Positions 58,201-63,939 of a DNA stretch of 64,000 bases are shown piece by piece. The stretch spans positions 54,433,283 to 54,497,282 of the forward strand of contig NC_083577.1 of the NCBI RefSeq assembly GCF_027579695.1, in the 5' to 3' direction. A model generated the notes under the pieces. The model made no database searches. It saw only the letters and a list, made by a program, of their open reading frames with translations, and had not been told where the DNA came from. The DNA comes from Neoarius graeffei. Taxonomy: Eukaryota; Chordata; Actinopteri; Siluriformes; Ariidae. How positions within the stretch are numbered: position 1 is the first letter of the stretch; each line of letters begins with the position of its first letter. A program made the translations under genes and the position numbers.

Positions 58201-61200
58201 TAGTTTGGAACCGGGTTTTCTGTTTCCACTGACAAAGAACTGGCTCTGGGGCCAGAAAAACCGGTTCCAGACTAGCACCAGCTCTTTGCTGGGCCAGAGG
58301 AAAGAACCGCTTATGTCAGTGGGGGGGCCACTGACCAACAATAGCAAGACCGCAAAAGGTCACCATTTTTAAGCGACGAGAAGCAGCAGCTGTACAAACG
58401 CGAAGTCATCCATTATTGTTGTTGCTGCTTCTTCTCTGTGTTGTTGCTTCGATGTTCGTGCCGAGGTTTATGCAAACGCAGCGACGTAACGACGTAATGA
58501 CGTGGCTCCCCTTAGCACCCCGAGCTATGGAAAAGCAAACTGGTTCTCAGCTGGCTTGCAAGTTGAACGAGTTGTGAACCAGCACCAGCCCCGAACCAGC
58601 CCTGGAACTGATTTGGTGGAAAAGGGGTATAGAATGAATTGCATCCCAGGTCACTTAGCCTGCCATCAGTGCCTGATCTCACTAATGCTCTTGTCGTTGA
58701 ATGAGAACAAATCACCACAGCTACACTCCAACATCTAGTGGAAATCTTTCACAGGAAAAATGGAAGTTTTTACAACAAGAAGGGAGGACTAAATCTGGAA
58801 TGGGATGTTCAAAAAGCAGATGTAGGTGTGATGGTCGGGTGTCCACAAACTTTTGGCCATATAGTTTACTTGATTATCCTGAATGTGGCTCACGGAACCC
58901 ACAATACAGTCTTCTGGTATTGTGTACAACTATATATAATCTCTTTCCAAAAATGGAGCTTCATTTACTTTCTCACCCTGAGTACTATAGCAATGACTAC
59001 CAGATTATTATAAACAACCTCATCAATGTATAGTTTGGGTTGTTGGTGAAACCTGCATAGCATTTCAGTCTGTCGCACCTCTGCCTTTGCCTGGATACCA
59101 GCTCCAGGGTCCTCAGTTGAGAGCCATCCTTCATTACGGTTTCTTCCCTTTATTCCCAGTATGTGTCAGGATGATGGAGTAGTGGTCAGGGGCATCTCCC
59201 TTCTGCCCCGTGCAGCTGGATTTCAATCCTTAGATGATTTGTATGAAATGGTTTTAGTTCGACAGTAAGTTTACCATGTGCAAAGCTCCTTTCTACTTGT
59301 CAGATTTAAGAGCAGAGTTGCTGGGTACCTCTTCAATGGCCTTTTAATTAGCCCAGCCTGCTTACTGACATCAGTAATAGTTGCTGACTTTTTTGAAGTC
59401 CAGCTCAACCCCTGAATCAGAAGGAAATTAAGCTGTGACTTTGACCAGAATATACATTTCCATGTTCTGCCAAGTATGAACTCAATTGAGCATCTTTCCA
59501 TGGTTGACCTTCCTGTGCTTGCTTTAGGTGTGCAAATGGTTTTTGACCTTTTGGAATGAAAAATTGGGCGTGAAAAATAAGCTGCTGATGTTTCTCTTTA
59601 AAAAAATGGTTGGCTCAATTAAGAGGAAAAGGATGGACAGGTGTTCCTTAAAGTGCATATTCTGGACCTGCTTTGTGTGTTGTGTGTGTGTTTTTTTTAG
59701 TTTTTTTATTTAAATGAATGTCCCTTTATACACTCATCCAGAAGGGTAATTTTGCACAAGGCCATCTGTCTACAGCAGAAAAAAATAAAATAAAACGCAT
59801 CTGGAAAAATCCCAAGGGAGTCTGGAGCCAGATTCGTGACGTTACCTGCGGAAGCGCCAGCAGGCTGCGCGAGCTTTGCACGGTTTCAGTGCACAGCCTG
59901 TGTAGACCAAGCGCTCCCATTTCTCTCTCATTGTCCGGTCTTTTGGGAAACGATGAGTATTAATCCCATCAAGATTGGTGTTGCTACACCCTCCTACGAT
60001 ACATCTGTTAACCATTTTAATAATTACGCGATAATGAAGAAATTTGCAGAAAACCACCAGGTCGTTTTCTCATAAACAAACCAGCGCTGACGTAGGATTC
60101 AGAGGGAGGCGTCCGTCAGATGACGTCACGAAAATCAATGTTTGCTGGGAAATCCAAACACCAAGTTTTTTCAGAGGCGGACCAATTCGCCTCAAATGGC
60201 TTGATTTCAACTGAATTTTTCTGGTATTGCACAAGGTAAAAAAAAAATTGCAGAGAATGCAGAATGTGACAGATATTAAACTTTGGTCAAATATAAAATA
60301 GGAGAATTACATTGATCTTGCTCCTGAATTTACCCTTGATATGCACTTTTTAATGTGATTCAAGAGCTACACAGGTTATATCTGAATGTTCTATGAGATC
60401 AATTTGTTTTTGCTTTGAGCTGCTGGGGAGTTTTTCGGTCAGTGTTTTTCTGACACCATTTTGCTTTTGAGTGTGCATAAATATCGTTTGTGGTTTGGAT
60501 TTTTGGTCTGCAGCGCAATGGTGGTGCATTGGTTGAGACTTTCGGTTACTGTTCAGAAGGTCAGGGGTCCAAACCCCAGCACCACCGAGCTGCCATGGTT
60601 AGGTGTTGAGCAAGACCCTTAAACCTCTCTGTTCCAAAAGCACTGTATCATGGCTGACCCTGCACTCTGACCCCAGCTTCTTAAGAAGCGGGATATGCGA
60701 GTAAAAGAATTTCGCTGTACTGTAATTTGTGCGATTTTAAATAAAAAGGCTCCTACTACTTTTACTCCCAGGTTCTTGCTGAAGGACGGGCAGCTGTGGC
60801 TCTGTGCCCCTCAGGCCAAACAGATCTGGAAGTGCCTGGCAGAGAATGCGGTGTTCCTATGTGATCGTGAAGCCTGCTTTAAATGGTACTCCAAACTGAT
60901 GGGGGACGAGCCGGACCTTGACCCCGACATCAACAAGGACTTTTTTGAGAACAATGTACTCCAGCTGGATCCTTCTCTGCTTACTGAGAATGGCATGAAA
61001 TGCTTTGAGCGCTTCTTTAAAGCGGTGAACTGCAGAGAGGGCAAGCTGGTGGCCAAGCGCCGGGTGTATATGATGGATGACCTGGAACTGATCGGACTGG
61101 ATTACCTGTGGAGGGTATGCATTTCAACCACAGCATTTTGTACTTTAATGTATCACAACTGAGTGGTCCAGGAAGAGCTTCGGATGAGGTGGTTGCTGAG

Positions 61201-63939
61201 GTGTTTTCTAGCTTACAGTAGGAGTGACTTGCTCAATTCTTTGTCTGCATGATTCATTTGTTCTCAATTTTTTCAAAGTATGTTTGTCGTCATTCTTCAG
61301 TGACGTATTTCAAAATAATACAGGTCTTCTTTAGGAATAAAATCAAAATTCCCACTGACAAAGAAGATCCACCGAGTATCGGCCGCTGCAAATAATTACA
61401 CTAAAGACGACGTGTTACCGTGGCAACAGAATTTCTATAGCCTTAATGTAAAACATGGATTTTGGGCTGGCTGTGACCTAGTTACTTTCACATAATGGAG
61501 GAACAAAATGTGATGCTTATAGGAAGCTCCTTTTGTTTCTGGATTTAAGCAGAATGTAGCATAGTGTGAAATCATCACATTTCTCATAGCAGTATAGAAA
61601 CGAGGCCGGTTCATCGGGGCCGGTACTTTTTAACAGCAACGTTTAAATTTTGGCTTCATTCGCTTTTCTAATATATGCACATCTATTGGGTCTTTGAGGA
61701 GAAATTAAGTGCTGCTTTTTAGAGAATTTTTACAAAAGTATCAGTTTCCCACTGACCTGCCGTTAGCTTTGTGAATATTTGTTGGCAAATTATTCTACTT
61801 TTTACACCAAGCAGATGTGCCAGTCTTGAGGTTGATACTGGCCTTAATTTGAATCCTTATCAAGTCTGATTTTTCCAGAGTGATCAGATGTAATGTTTTA
61901 TACCATGTATAGACATACCACCAATGGACACCATACAGATGTGAGCTACATGTCTTAAAGGAACAGTCCACCGTACTTCCATAATGAAATGTGCTCTTAT
62001 CTGAATTGAGACGAGCTGCTCCGTACCTCTCCGAGCTTTGCGCGACCTCCCAGTCAGTCAGACACGCTGTCACTCCTGTTAGCAATGTAGCTAGGCTCAG
62101 CATGGCCAACGGTATTTTTTGGGGCTGTAGTTAGATGCGACCAAACTCTTCCGCGTTTTTCCTGTTTACATAGGTTTATATGACCAGTGATATGAAACAA
62201 GTTCAGTTACACAAATTGAAACGTAGCGATTTTCTATGCTATGGAAAGTCCGCACTATAATGACAGGCGTACCAACACCTTCTGCGCGCTTCGGCAGCGC
62301 GTTGATATCTGAGCTCCGTATCAATGCGCTGCCGAAGCGCGCAGAAGGTGTTAGTACGCCTGTCATTATAGTGCGGACTTTCCATAGCATAGAAAATCGC
62401 TACGTTTCAATTTGTGTAACTGAACTTGTTTCATGTCACTGGTCATATAAACCTATGTAAACAGGAAAAACACGGAAGAGTTTGGTCGCATCTAACTACA
62501 GCCCCAAAAAATACCATTGGCCATGCTGAGCCTAGCTACATTGCTAACAGGAGTAACAGCGCGTCTGACTGCGTCTGACTGACTGGGAGGTCGCGCAAAG
62601 CTCGGATAGGTACGGAGCAGCTCGTCTCAATTCAGATAAGAGCATATTTCATTATGGAAATACGGCGGACTGTTCCTTTAAAGCCCTCTGCTGTTACAGC
62701 TGTGACATTTCCTAAGATTGGCCCAAGTTGGCTTGCTTACTGTGGCTGTATCGTGTTTGATACCTAGAGCTTTGATATCCATGTATTTTAAATTTCACAG
62801 AACAGCATGTAAACGCTCTTGATCTGTGGGTTCCCCCCTTAGGTTGTGATCCAAGGAAGTGATGACATTGCTAACCGAGCAATTGATTTGCTTAAAGAGA
62901 TTTATACAAACCTTGGACCAAAATTACAAGCCAATCAGGTGAGACGTCTTTTCAGTGACGGTGTTTTATGTAGTTTTGTGACACTATACAGGCATGTCTG
63001 CTACTGTTTTTGGACATGTATAATTTTAAATGAAGATTTTTGAAAAGCTAAAAGCTCACCATTTTTGTATCGGTGTTGCGGTGCATTGTTTTGCAGGTGG
63101 AGATCCATGAAGATTTTATTCAGTCTTGCTTTGACCGGCTCAAAGCCTCTTATGACACGCTGTGTGTGCTGGATGGAGATAAGGACAGCATTAACTGTGC
63201 CAGGCAGGAGGCCATCCGCATGGTGCGCGTTCTCACTGTGCTCAGGGAGTACATTACAGAATGTGACAGTGACTACCACGAGGAGAGGACCATCTTGCCA
63301 ATGTCCAGGTCTATTACTCACGCGATAATCGAAGGCCTTTGGTTTTCAGTGCTAAACTCCAGTATCTTAATGAATTGTAGCTTGCCTTTCATACTTGTTT
63401 TCTGTTTTGCAGAGCATTTCGTGGGAAGCACATAACCCTCATTGTGCGGTTTCCAAACCAAGGTCGGCAGGTGGATGATCTGGACATCTGGTCCCACACC
63501 AACGACACCATCGGTTCTGTGAGACGCTGCATTCTCAATCGAATAAAGGCTAACAGCGCACACACAAAGATCGAGCTCTTCATTGGCGGGGACATTATTG
63601 ATCCTGCTGATGACAGGAAATTGATTGGGCAACTCAATCTCAAAGACAAAACGGTAAGGGTTTTCCACCTGTCTCTCCCTAAACACCCCCCGGGAGCGTG
63701 CTCTTTCTGCTTCATTGCATTTAAAGCAAGACCGCACCAAGCTAAAGATGATTTTACCATAGCGTGTTCGTTTTCTCTATGCTTCTCAGCTTATCACAGC
63801 CAAGCTTACCCAAGTCAGTGCCAATATGCCTTCAAGCCCAGACAGCTCCTCTGATTCTTCCACTGGATCCCCTGGGAACCATGGCAACCACTATAGCGAT
63901 GGACCAAACCCTGAAGTTGAGAGCTGTCTTCCTGGAGTG
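32329..63939 (+). CDS. USP9X: Ubiquitin-specific peptidase 9 (usp9x), N-terminal 1,013 residues; 3' part beyond window
   Basis: USP9X removes ubiquitin from many proteins, including substrates in endocytosis, cell polarity, TGF-beta and survival signalling, and acts mainly in the cytosol. The 19 coding exons here (listed separately) join in one frame from [17 protein letters not shown] to VESCLPGV and are strikingly close to mammalian USP9X over their whole length. Residues 35-80 are acidic and low in complexity. Residues 85-880 are the alpha-helical ARM/HEAT-like scaffold (for example [15 protein letters not shown]). Residues 883-963 are the ubiquitin-like domain. Residues 970-985 are Ser/Asp-rich ([14 protein letters not shown]). 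The catalytic Cys/His box domain, around residues 1,550-1,960 in mammals, is not in the window. The start codon has A at -3 and matches the mammalian N-terminus. USP9Y is the mammalian Y paralogue; a fish copy is best named usp9x/usp9. Confidence 0.97.
32431..32714. other. usp9x intron 2, beginning
   Basis: Intronic sequence before the SINE; nothing recognised. Confidence 0.6.
32715..33080 (+). mobile_element. DANA/HE1-like SINE in intron 2
   Basis: Full copy with GAGAT tail and target duplication ACAACAGTTAGT at 32,703-32,714 and 33,081-33,092. Confidence 0.95.
33590..33800. repeat. GTACC-motif repeat
   Basis: GTACCTTT and its complement AAAGGTAC, with GTACC variants, recur at least eight times in 200 bp, as in small palindromic fish repeats. 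Ends are unclear. The sequences on both sides (33,093-33,589 and 33,801-34,534) show nothing that I recognise. Confidence 0.4.
34538..35100. mobile_element. Harbinger-type MITE in intron 2
   Basis: Inverted ends GGTGGTGTTTACATTAGACC and ...GGTCTAATGTAAACACCACC flanked by TTA (34,535-34,537 and 35,101-35,103). Near the left end ACGATTCGCTTGCACACAGC is repeated in direct tandem. Confidence 0.9.
35376..37511. mobile_element. hAT-like element with perfect target duplication
   Basis: Ends CAGAGGTGTCAAGTAACGAA and ...ACTTTTGACACCTCTG, flanked by GAATCCAA at 35,368-35,375 and 37,512-37,519. Non-autonomous. It contains a C run plus (CA)n at 35,837-35,866 and a second hAT-like element at 36,471-37,460. 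The duplication is intact, so this insertion in usp9x intron 2 is recent. Confidence 0.95.
36471..37460. mobile_element. Nested hAT-like element
   Basis: Ends TAGGGCTGTAACGATACACC and ...CATATTGTTACAGCCCTA, with the perfect 8-bp duplication GTATCTAT at 36,463-36,470 and 37,461-37,468. It has no long open frame. It inserted in the outer hAT element's right subterminal region. Confidence 0.95.
38022..38659. mobile_element. TTAA-flanked palindromic MITE
   Basis: Left arm to 38,292, a 92-base loop 38,293-38,384, right arm from 38,385, nearly exact complements. Ends TGTGCCATTCCACCATTGG and CCAATGGTGGAATGGCAC, flanked by TTAA (38,018-38,021 and 38,660-38,663). Both arms begin a frame MADRTR. On the minus strand across the loop it continues [20 protein letters not shown] and [10 protein letters not shown], which looks like the beginning of a transposon-encoded protein. 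The TTAA target suggests piggyBac or Kolobok mobilisation. Confidence 0.88.
38664..40113. other. usp9x intron 2, end
   Basis: No element or exon recognised; ends in TTTTTGTCCCAG/A. Confidence 0.6.
40114..40262 (+). CDS. USP9X: usp9x coding exon 3
   Basis: Residues 35-84, [20 protein letters not shown] followed by an acidic run of five Glu and [16 protein letters not shown]. Acceptor CCCAG/A, donor AG/GTACGT, ends in phase 2. Confidence 0.97.
40352..40431 (+). CDS. USP9X: usp9x coding exon 4
   Basis: Encodes [20 protein letters not shown] and IDLCKK, the start of the helical scaffold. Acceptor TTGCAG/A, donor AAG/GTAAAG, ends in phase 1. Intron 3 is only 89 bp. Confidence 0.98.
40432..41320. 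other. usp9x intron 4, first part
   Basis: Intron 4 spans 40,432-48,124 (7.7 kb). This first part shows nothing that I can classify. Confidence 0.5.
41329..42221. mobile_element. hAT-like element carrying a helicase fragment
   Basis: An 893-bp element flanked by a perfect 8-bp duplication GCTTGACC (41,321-41,328 and 42,222-42,229). Ends TTAGCCTGG and ...TACTAGGCTA. Near the left end AGCCTGGCAAGCCAGGCT is self-complementary, and CGCTAGGC motifs recur near the right end. On the minus strand it holds a RecQ-like helicase piece and no transposase. Confidence 0.8.
41765..42010 (-). pseudogene. RecQ-like helicase N-terminal fragment inside a transposon
   Basis: An 81-codon frame from [20 protein letters not shown], reading on to [20 protein letters not shown] and then [25 protein letters not shown] is a Walker A loop with a RecQ-type Q-motif-like region just before it (LKHEQEEAL). 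RecQ helicases unwind DNA with ATP, and their motor needs six or more further motifs that are absent. After KRMG the sequence runs out of similarity, as expected for a captured exon. It could be translated as a short ATP-loop peptide, but I think it is a passenger. The parent gene is probably a transposon-linked RecQ-like helicase family of fish (inference). Confidence 0.75.
42427..43308. mobile_element. Kolobok-like TTAA element, copy 1
   Basis: Ends TTAAAGTGCATATCCTGG and ...GATATGCACTTTAA, so the flanking target is TTAA. The minus strand carries a THAP-type zinc finger start. Kolobok transposases have a THAP domain and TTAA targets, and that pairing is the basis of the call. No DDE domain remains. 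A second, shorter copy is at 59,648-60,353. Confidence 0.8.
42788..42967 (-). pseudogene. THAP zinc-finger fragment in the TTAA element, copy 1
   Basis: 59 residues starting [18 protein letters not shown]-x4-C (CIVGGC), then [19 protein letters not shown], matches the first half of a THAP domain (zinc-coordinating C2CH, sequence-specific DNA binding). The second C-x2-H half with the AVPTIF box is missing; after RGT the frame is Lys/Arg/Pro-rich and stops. It is therefore a truncated domain and cannot bind zinc by itself. Confidence 0.75.
43309..43676 (+). mobile_element. DANA/HE1-like SINE abutting the TTAA element
   Basis: Target duplication GATATGCACTTTAA at 43,295-43,308 and 43,677-43,690. 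The duplicated bases are the right terminus of the TTAA element, so the SINE landed exactly at its edge. Confidence 0.95.
43815..44095. repeat. Second copy of the AT-rich repeat of 1-545 (inverted)
   Basis: ACTTCATATCTTCATGCCAC, AGTGTAATGTTCTTTG and AAGTTAATCAAAAGAA match the complement of about 345-440, and TTTTCCTGCTGACGTC matches 295-320. Confidence 0.7.
44096..44619. other. Intron 4 stretch with no recognised feature
   Basis: Includes the short inverted pair GTTGCCTTGACAAGGCAAC at about 44,319-44,337; otherwise nothing supportable. Confidence 0.45.
44620..44780 (+). mobile_element. SINE head fragment
   Basis: 5' half of the common SINE (GGCGGCATGGTGGTTAGCAC to CCCCCACAGTTCAAAAACG), cut short at a long hairpin. 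Confidence 0.8.
44785..44930. repeat. Imperfect hairpin, probable transposon end
   Basis: TATTTACCATCTGGGAAGTC and TGAAATACCGTGACCGAGGT on the left are matched in complement by ACGGTATTTCACCATACGG and GCTGGTAAATA on the right. GTCCTACGATACGGAC at about 45,419-45,455 (repeated twice) may belong to the same element. The rest, to 45,518, shows nothing else. Confidence 0.6.
45519..45684 (+). mobile_element. SINE second-type 3' half
   Basis: Starts TTAACATGGGGCAGCTTTGA and ends GATGGGTTAAATGCAGAG. No head, so 5'-truncated or split. Confidence 0.75.
45961..46488 (-). mobile_element. Harbinger-like MITE with MADF start, copy 1
   Basis: About 528 bp, the inverted counterpart of 51,286-51,802. Ends GGGCCTCTGCATGCTCTTGC and ...GTCAGCATAAATTGGCCTT. 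The minus strand carries the first codons of a MADF/Myb-like protein. The target duplication is unclear here but is TTA at the other copy. Confidence 0.82.
46139..46234 (-). pseudogene. MADF-like N-terminal fragment, copy 1
   Basis: 31 residues: [20 protein letters not shown] then [23 protein letters not shown] is the first helix pattern of a MADF domain, a Myb/SANT-like DNA-binding fold. PIF/Harbinger transposons encode a Myb-like accessory protein of this kind beside the transposase. It stops where the domain should continue. A longer upstream frame exists but is not similar to anything I know. Confidence 0.7.
46581..47109. other. Intron 4 stretch with no recognised feature
   Basis: T-rich; nothing recognised. 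Confidence 0.5.
47122..47487 (-). mobile_element. DANA/HE1-like SINE (minus strand)
   Basis: Complete copy with target duplication TGCCGTGCTGTT at 47,110-47,121 and 47,488-47,499. Confidence 0.95.
47500..48124. other. usp9x intron 4, end
   Basis: No element recognised; acceptor is TTTTCTGTCCCAAG/G. Confidence 0.6.
48125..48237 (+). CDS. USP9X: usp9x coding exon 5
   Basis: Begins with the last two bases of a Gly codon, then [20 protein letters not shown] and [17 protein letters not shown]. Donor CAT/GTGAGT, ends in phase 0. The acceptor is AAG and not CAG, after a weak pyrimidine tract. Confidence 0.97.
48238..48695. other. usp9x intron 5
   Basis: 458 bp, T-rich, no recognised element. Confidence 0.8.
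48696..48914 (+). CDS. USP9X: usp9x coding exon 6
   Basis: 73 codons, residues 149-221: [20 protein letters not shown] ... [14 protein letters not shown]. Acceptor CTGCAG/A, donor AAG/GTGAGG, phase 0 at both ends. Confidence 0.98.
49023..49138 (+). CDS. USP9X: usp9x coding exon 7
   Basis: [20 protein letters not shown] ... NVQIIAALI plus two bases of Lys. Donor AA/GTAAGG. Intron 6 is 108 bp. Confidence 0.98.
49237..49488 (+). CDS. USP9X: usp9x coding exon 8
   Basis: [20 protein letters not shown] ... [11 protein letters not shown] and two bases of Arg. Acceptor TTTGCAG/G, donor AG/GTAAGG. Intron 7 is 98 bp. Confidence 0.98.
49586..49724 (+). CDS. USP9X: usp9x coding exon 9
   Basis: [20 protein letters not shown] ... 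[12 protein letters not shown]. Acceptor CACAG/A, donor GCT/GTAAGT, ends in phase 0. Intron 8 is 97 bp. Confidence 0.98.
49900..50052 (+). CDS. USP9X: usp9x coding exon 10
   Basis: 51 codons: [20 protein letters not shown] ... [12 protein letters not shown]. Acceptor TGTCAG/G, donor CAG/GTATTA (a weaker donor). Confidence 0.98.
50170..50274 (+). CDS. USP9X: usp9x coding exon 11
   Basis: 35 codons: [20 protein letters not shown], then [15 protein letters not shown]. Acceptor TTATAG/G, donor AAG/GTTAGC. Confidence 0.98.
50908..51221. repeat. GC-rich foldback element with terminal hairpins
   Basis: Outer inverted ends AATTATGATCCGGCAGCTAT and ATAGCTGCCGGATCATAATT. Each end is itself a hairpin, since GGCAGCTATTTACACCGGAT is followed by its own complement. 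The middle contains direct repeats of CCTCAAATTAAGCAGCGCGC and palindromes such as CCGGAGCGCGCTCCGG, plus one inverted unit at 51,138-51,165. Confidence 0.85.
51286..51802 (+). mobile_element. Harbinger-like MITE with MADF start, copy 2
   Basis: TTA target duplication (51,283-51,285 and 51,803-51,805), ends AGGCCAATTTATGCTGACAA and ...GCATGCAGAGGCCT. Contains repeated TCGCAGACAGCGTCGCAGAC motifs near the left end and a short MADF-like frame. Inverted with respect to 45,961-46,488 and very similar to it. Confidence 0.85.
51540..51623 (+). pseudogene. MADF-like N-terminal fragment, copy 2
   Basis: 27 residues [20 protein letters not shown] and SSSSHYK, then TAA. Identical to copy 1 until its last residues, where copy 1 reads HNYK before stopping. 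It is only the first helix of a MADF domain. Confidence 0.7.
52681..52887 (+). CDS. USP9X: usp9x coding exon 12
   Basis: 69 codons: [20 protein letters not shown] ... [14 protein letters not shown]. Acceptor TTTACAG/G, donor CAG/GTACGA. Intron 11 (2.4 kb) is nearly all hAT element. Confidence 0.98.
52888..53565. other. usp9x intron 12, first part
   Basis: No recognised element. Confidence 0.55.
53566..54247. mobile_element. MITE in intron 12, TTA-flanked
   Basis: Imperfect inverted ends GGCTACATCTACACAACGGC and CGTTGCCGTGTGGACAGGGCC, flanked by TTA (53,563-53,565 and 54,248-54,250), which suggests PIF/Harbinger. A family 2 SINE is nested at 54,021-54,201. Confidence 0.75.
54021..54201 (+). 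mobile_element. tRNA-derived SINE, family 2
   Basis: GGCTCAGGTGGATAAGGCGC (A box side), GACCCGGGTTTGATTCCGAC (B box GGTTTGATTCC), TCATTTCCTGTCTCTACACT and an A-rich tail. The 16-bp duplication AAATTTTATCGGATTC is at 54,005-54,020 and 54,202-54,217. Confidence 0.95.
54503..54639 (+). CDS. USP9X: usp9x coding exon 13
   Basis: [20 protein letters not shown] ... [11 protein letters not shown] and two bases (AG). Acceptor TTTTTTAG/G, donor AG/GTAAAA. Ends in phase 2. Confidence 0.98.
54837..54872 (+). CDS. USP9X: Candidate 36-nt cassette exon of usp9x
   Basis: A 36-base segment between TGTTGTTTTGCAG and a strong donor GTAAGTAT. It enters and leaves in phase 2, exactly as exons 13 and 14 need, has no stop, and would insert [12 protein letters not shown] before the SQTQRSPH sequence. 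Length divisible by three and both consensus sites argue for an alternative exon. The reference-like protein is complete without it, so it would be optional. Chance is possible; no transcript evidence is available here. Confidence 0.5.
54873..55379. other. usp9x intron between the cassette candidate and exon 14
   Basis: Contains a (CT)n tract at 55,189-55,224 followed by (AT)n; otherwise nothing recognised. Ends in a long C/T tract and TTGCAG/T. Confidence 0.7.
55380..55513 (+). CDS. USP9X: usp9x coding exon 14
   Basis: [20 protein letters not shown] ... [15 protein letters not shown] plus one base. Donor AAAG/GTGGGT. Ends in phase 1. Confidence 0.97.
55597..55687 (+). CDS. USP9X: usp9x coding exon 15 (NAGNAG acceptor)
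   Basis: [30 protein letters not shown] and two bases. The acceptor reads TTTCAGCAG/AG: use of the first AG (55,596) keeps Ala and gives the same length as mammals; use of the second (55,599) would drop one residue. Intron 14 is 83 bp. Confidence 0.95.
55688..56202. other. usp9x intron 15, first part
   Basis: No element recognised. Confidence 0.5.
56203..57822 (+). mobile_element. Tc1-like transposon, family D
   Basis: 1.62 kb with ends TACAGTGGCATGCAAAAGTT and ...TTGCATGCCACTGTA, flanked by TA. An internal CACCATGCAAAAGTTTGAGC near 56,397 repeats the end motif. Transposase on the + strand, same orientation as usp9x. Confidence 0.95.
56586..57609 (+). pseudogene. Tc1-like transposase, family D (decayed)
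   Basis: Starts [20 protein letters not shown] (helix-turn-helix head), stop at 56,767-56,769, then [20 protein letters not shown] and [13 protein letters not shown] before a T-run shift near 56,950. Catalytic D near 57,040 ([20 protein letters not shown] in the shifted frame), second region WVLQ followed by TAA at 57,313 where Gln is normal, then [15 protein letters not shown] and E in [11 protein letters not shown]. The last 86 codons are open to GGVTGY and TAA. Several stops and at least two shifts; inactive. Confidence 0.9.
58002..58864. mobile_element. Tc1/mariner-like relic with nested MITE
   Basis: Inverted ends CTATATGGCCAAAAGTTTGT and ...CAAACTTTTGGCCATATAG. The inside retains decayed coding-like sequence (GAGTGGAAGAACTCAAGTGA) and is split by the MITE 58,171-58,627. 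Confidence 0.8.
58171..58627. mobile_element. Harbinger-like MITE, copy 2 (inverted to 26,973-27,484)
   Basis: Ends CCCCTTTTCCACCAAAGCGG and ...TGATTTGGTGGAAAAGGGG. Shares AAGCGACGAGAAGCAGCAGC and CAACTCGTT/AACGAGTTG segments with the 26,973 copy in reverse complement, and is about 55 bp shorter. Confidence 0.8.
58865..59647. other. Intron 15 stretch with no recognised feature
   Basis: The short frames here do not resemble a known protein. Confidence 0.45.
59648..60353. mobile_element. Kolobok-like TTAA element, copy 2
   Basis: Ends TTAAAGTGCATATTCTGG and ...GATATGCACTTTTTAA, same order of blocks as 42,427-43,308. It lacks about 200 bp that copy 1 has between GTGTAGACCAAG and CGCTCCCATTTCTC. 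Confidence 0.8.
59842..60015 (-). pseudogene. THAP zinc-finger fragment in the TTAA element, copy 2
   Basis: 57 residues starting [17 protein letters not shown] and [18 protein letters not shown]. It matches copy 1 for about 37 residues, then reads into different sequence because of the internal deletion. Only the first half of a THAP domain. Confidence 0.72.
60505..60735 (+). mobile_element. tRNA-derived SINE, third type
   Basis: GCAATGGTGGTGCATTGGTT (A box side), AGGGGTCCAAACCCCAGCAC (B box side), TTGAGCAAGACCCTTAAACC, CTGACCCCAGCTTCTTAAG and AAAGAATTTCGCTGTACTGT. Its tail corresponds to the antisense pieces at 1,672-2,635. It ends within 40 bases of the exon 16 acceptor. Confidence 0.85.
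60772..61114 (+). CDS. USP9X: usp9x coding exon 16
   Basis: 114 codons, residues 666-780: [20 protein letters not shown] ... LIGLDYLWR. Acceptor CTCCCAG/G, donor AGG/GTATGC, ends in phase 0. The longest exon in the window. Confidence 0.98.
61115..61954. other. usp9x intron 16, first part
   Basis: No recognised element. Confidence 0.5.
61955..62682. mobile_element. Palindromic MITE, 728 bp, in intron 16
   Basis: Arms 61,955-62,307 and 62,319-62,682 are nearly exact complements around an 11-base loop TCTGAGCTCCG. Ends TTAAAGGAACAGTCCACCGT and ACGGCGGACTGTTCCTTTAA, so TTAA or TTTAA flanks. No coding frame that I recognise. Short open frames on both strands are mirror images of each other. Confidence 0.92.
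62843..62938 (+). CDS. USP9X: usp9x coding exon 17
   Basis: 32 codons: [32 protein letters not shown]. Acceptor CCCTTAG/G, donor CAG/GTGAGA. Confidence 0.98.
63097..63308 (+). CDS. USP9X: usp9x coding exon 18
   Basis: [20 protein letters not shown] ... EERTILPMS and two bases. Acceptor TTTGCAG/G, donor AG/GTCTAT (weak donor). Ends in phase 2. Confidence 0.98.
63413..63653 (+). CDS. USP9X: usp9x coding exon 19 (ubiquitin-like domain)
   Basis: [20 protein letters not shown] ... [18 protein letters not shown] and [10 protein letters not shown]. This is the ubiquitin-like domain of USP9X (residues 883-963), a beta-grasp fold near the scaffold's middle. Donor ACG/GTAAGG, phase 0. Confidence 0.98.
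63790..63939 (+). CDS. USP9X: usp9x coding exon 20
   Basis: 50 codons: [38 protein letters not shown], ending VESCLPGV. Donor GTG/GTGAGG. Last exon in the window; the gene continues to the right. Confidence 0.97.

Noticed and set aside
63318-63760. Minus-strand frames of 140 and 123 codons
   Set aside because: Antisense shadows of exon 19 (ubiquitin-like domain).
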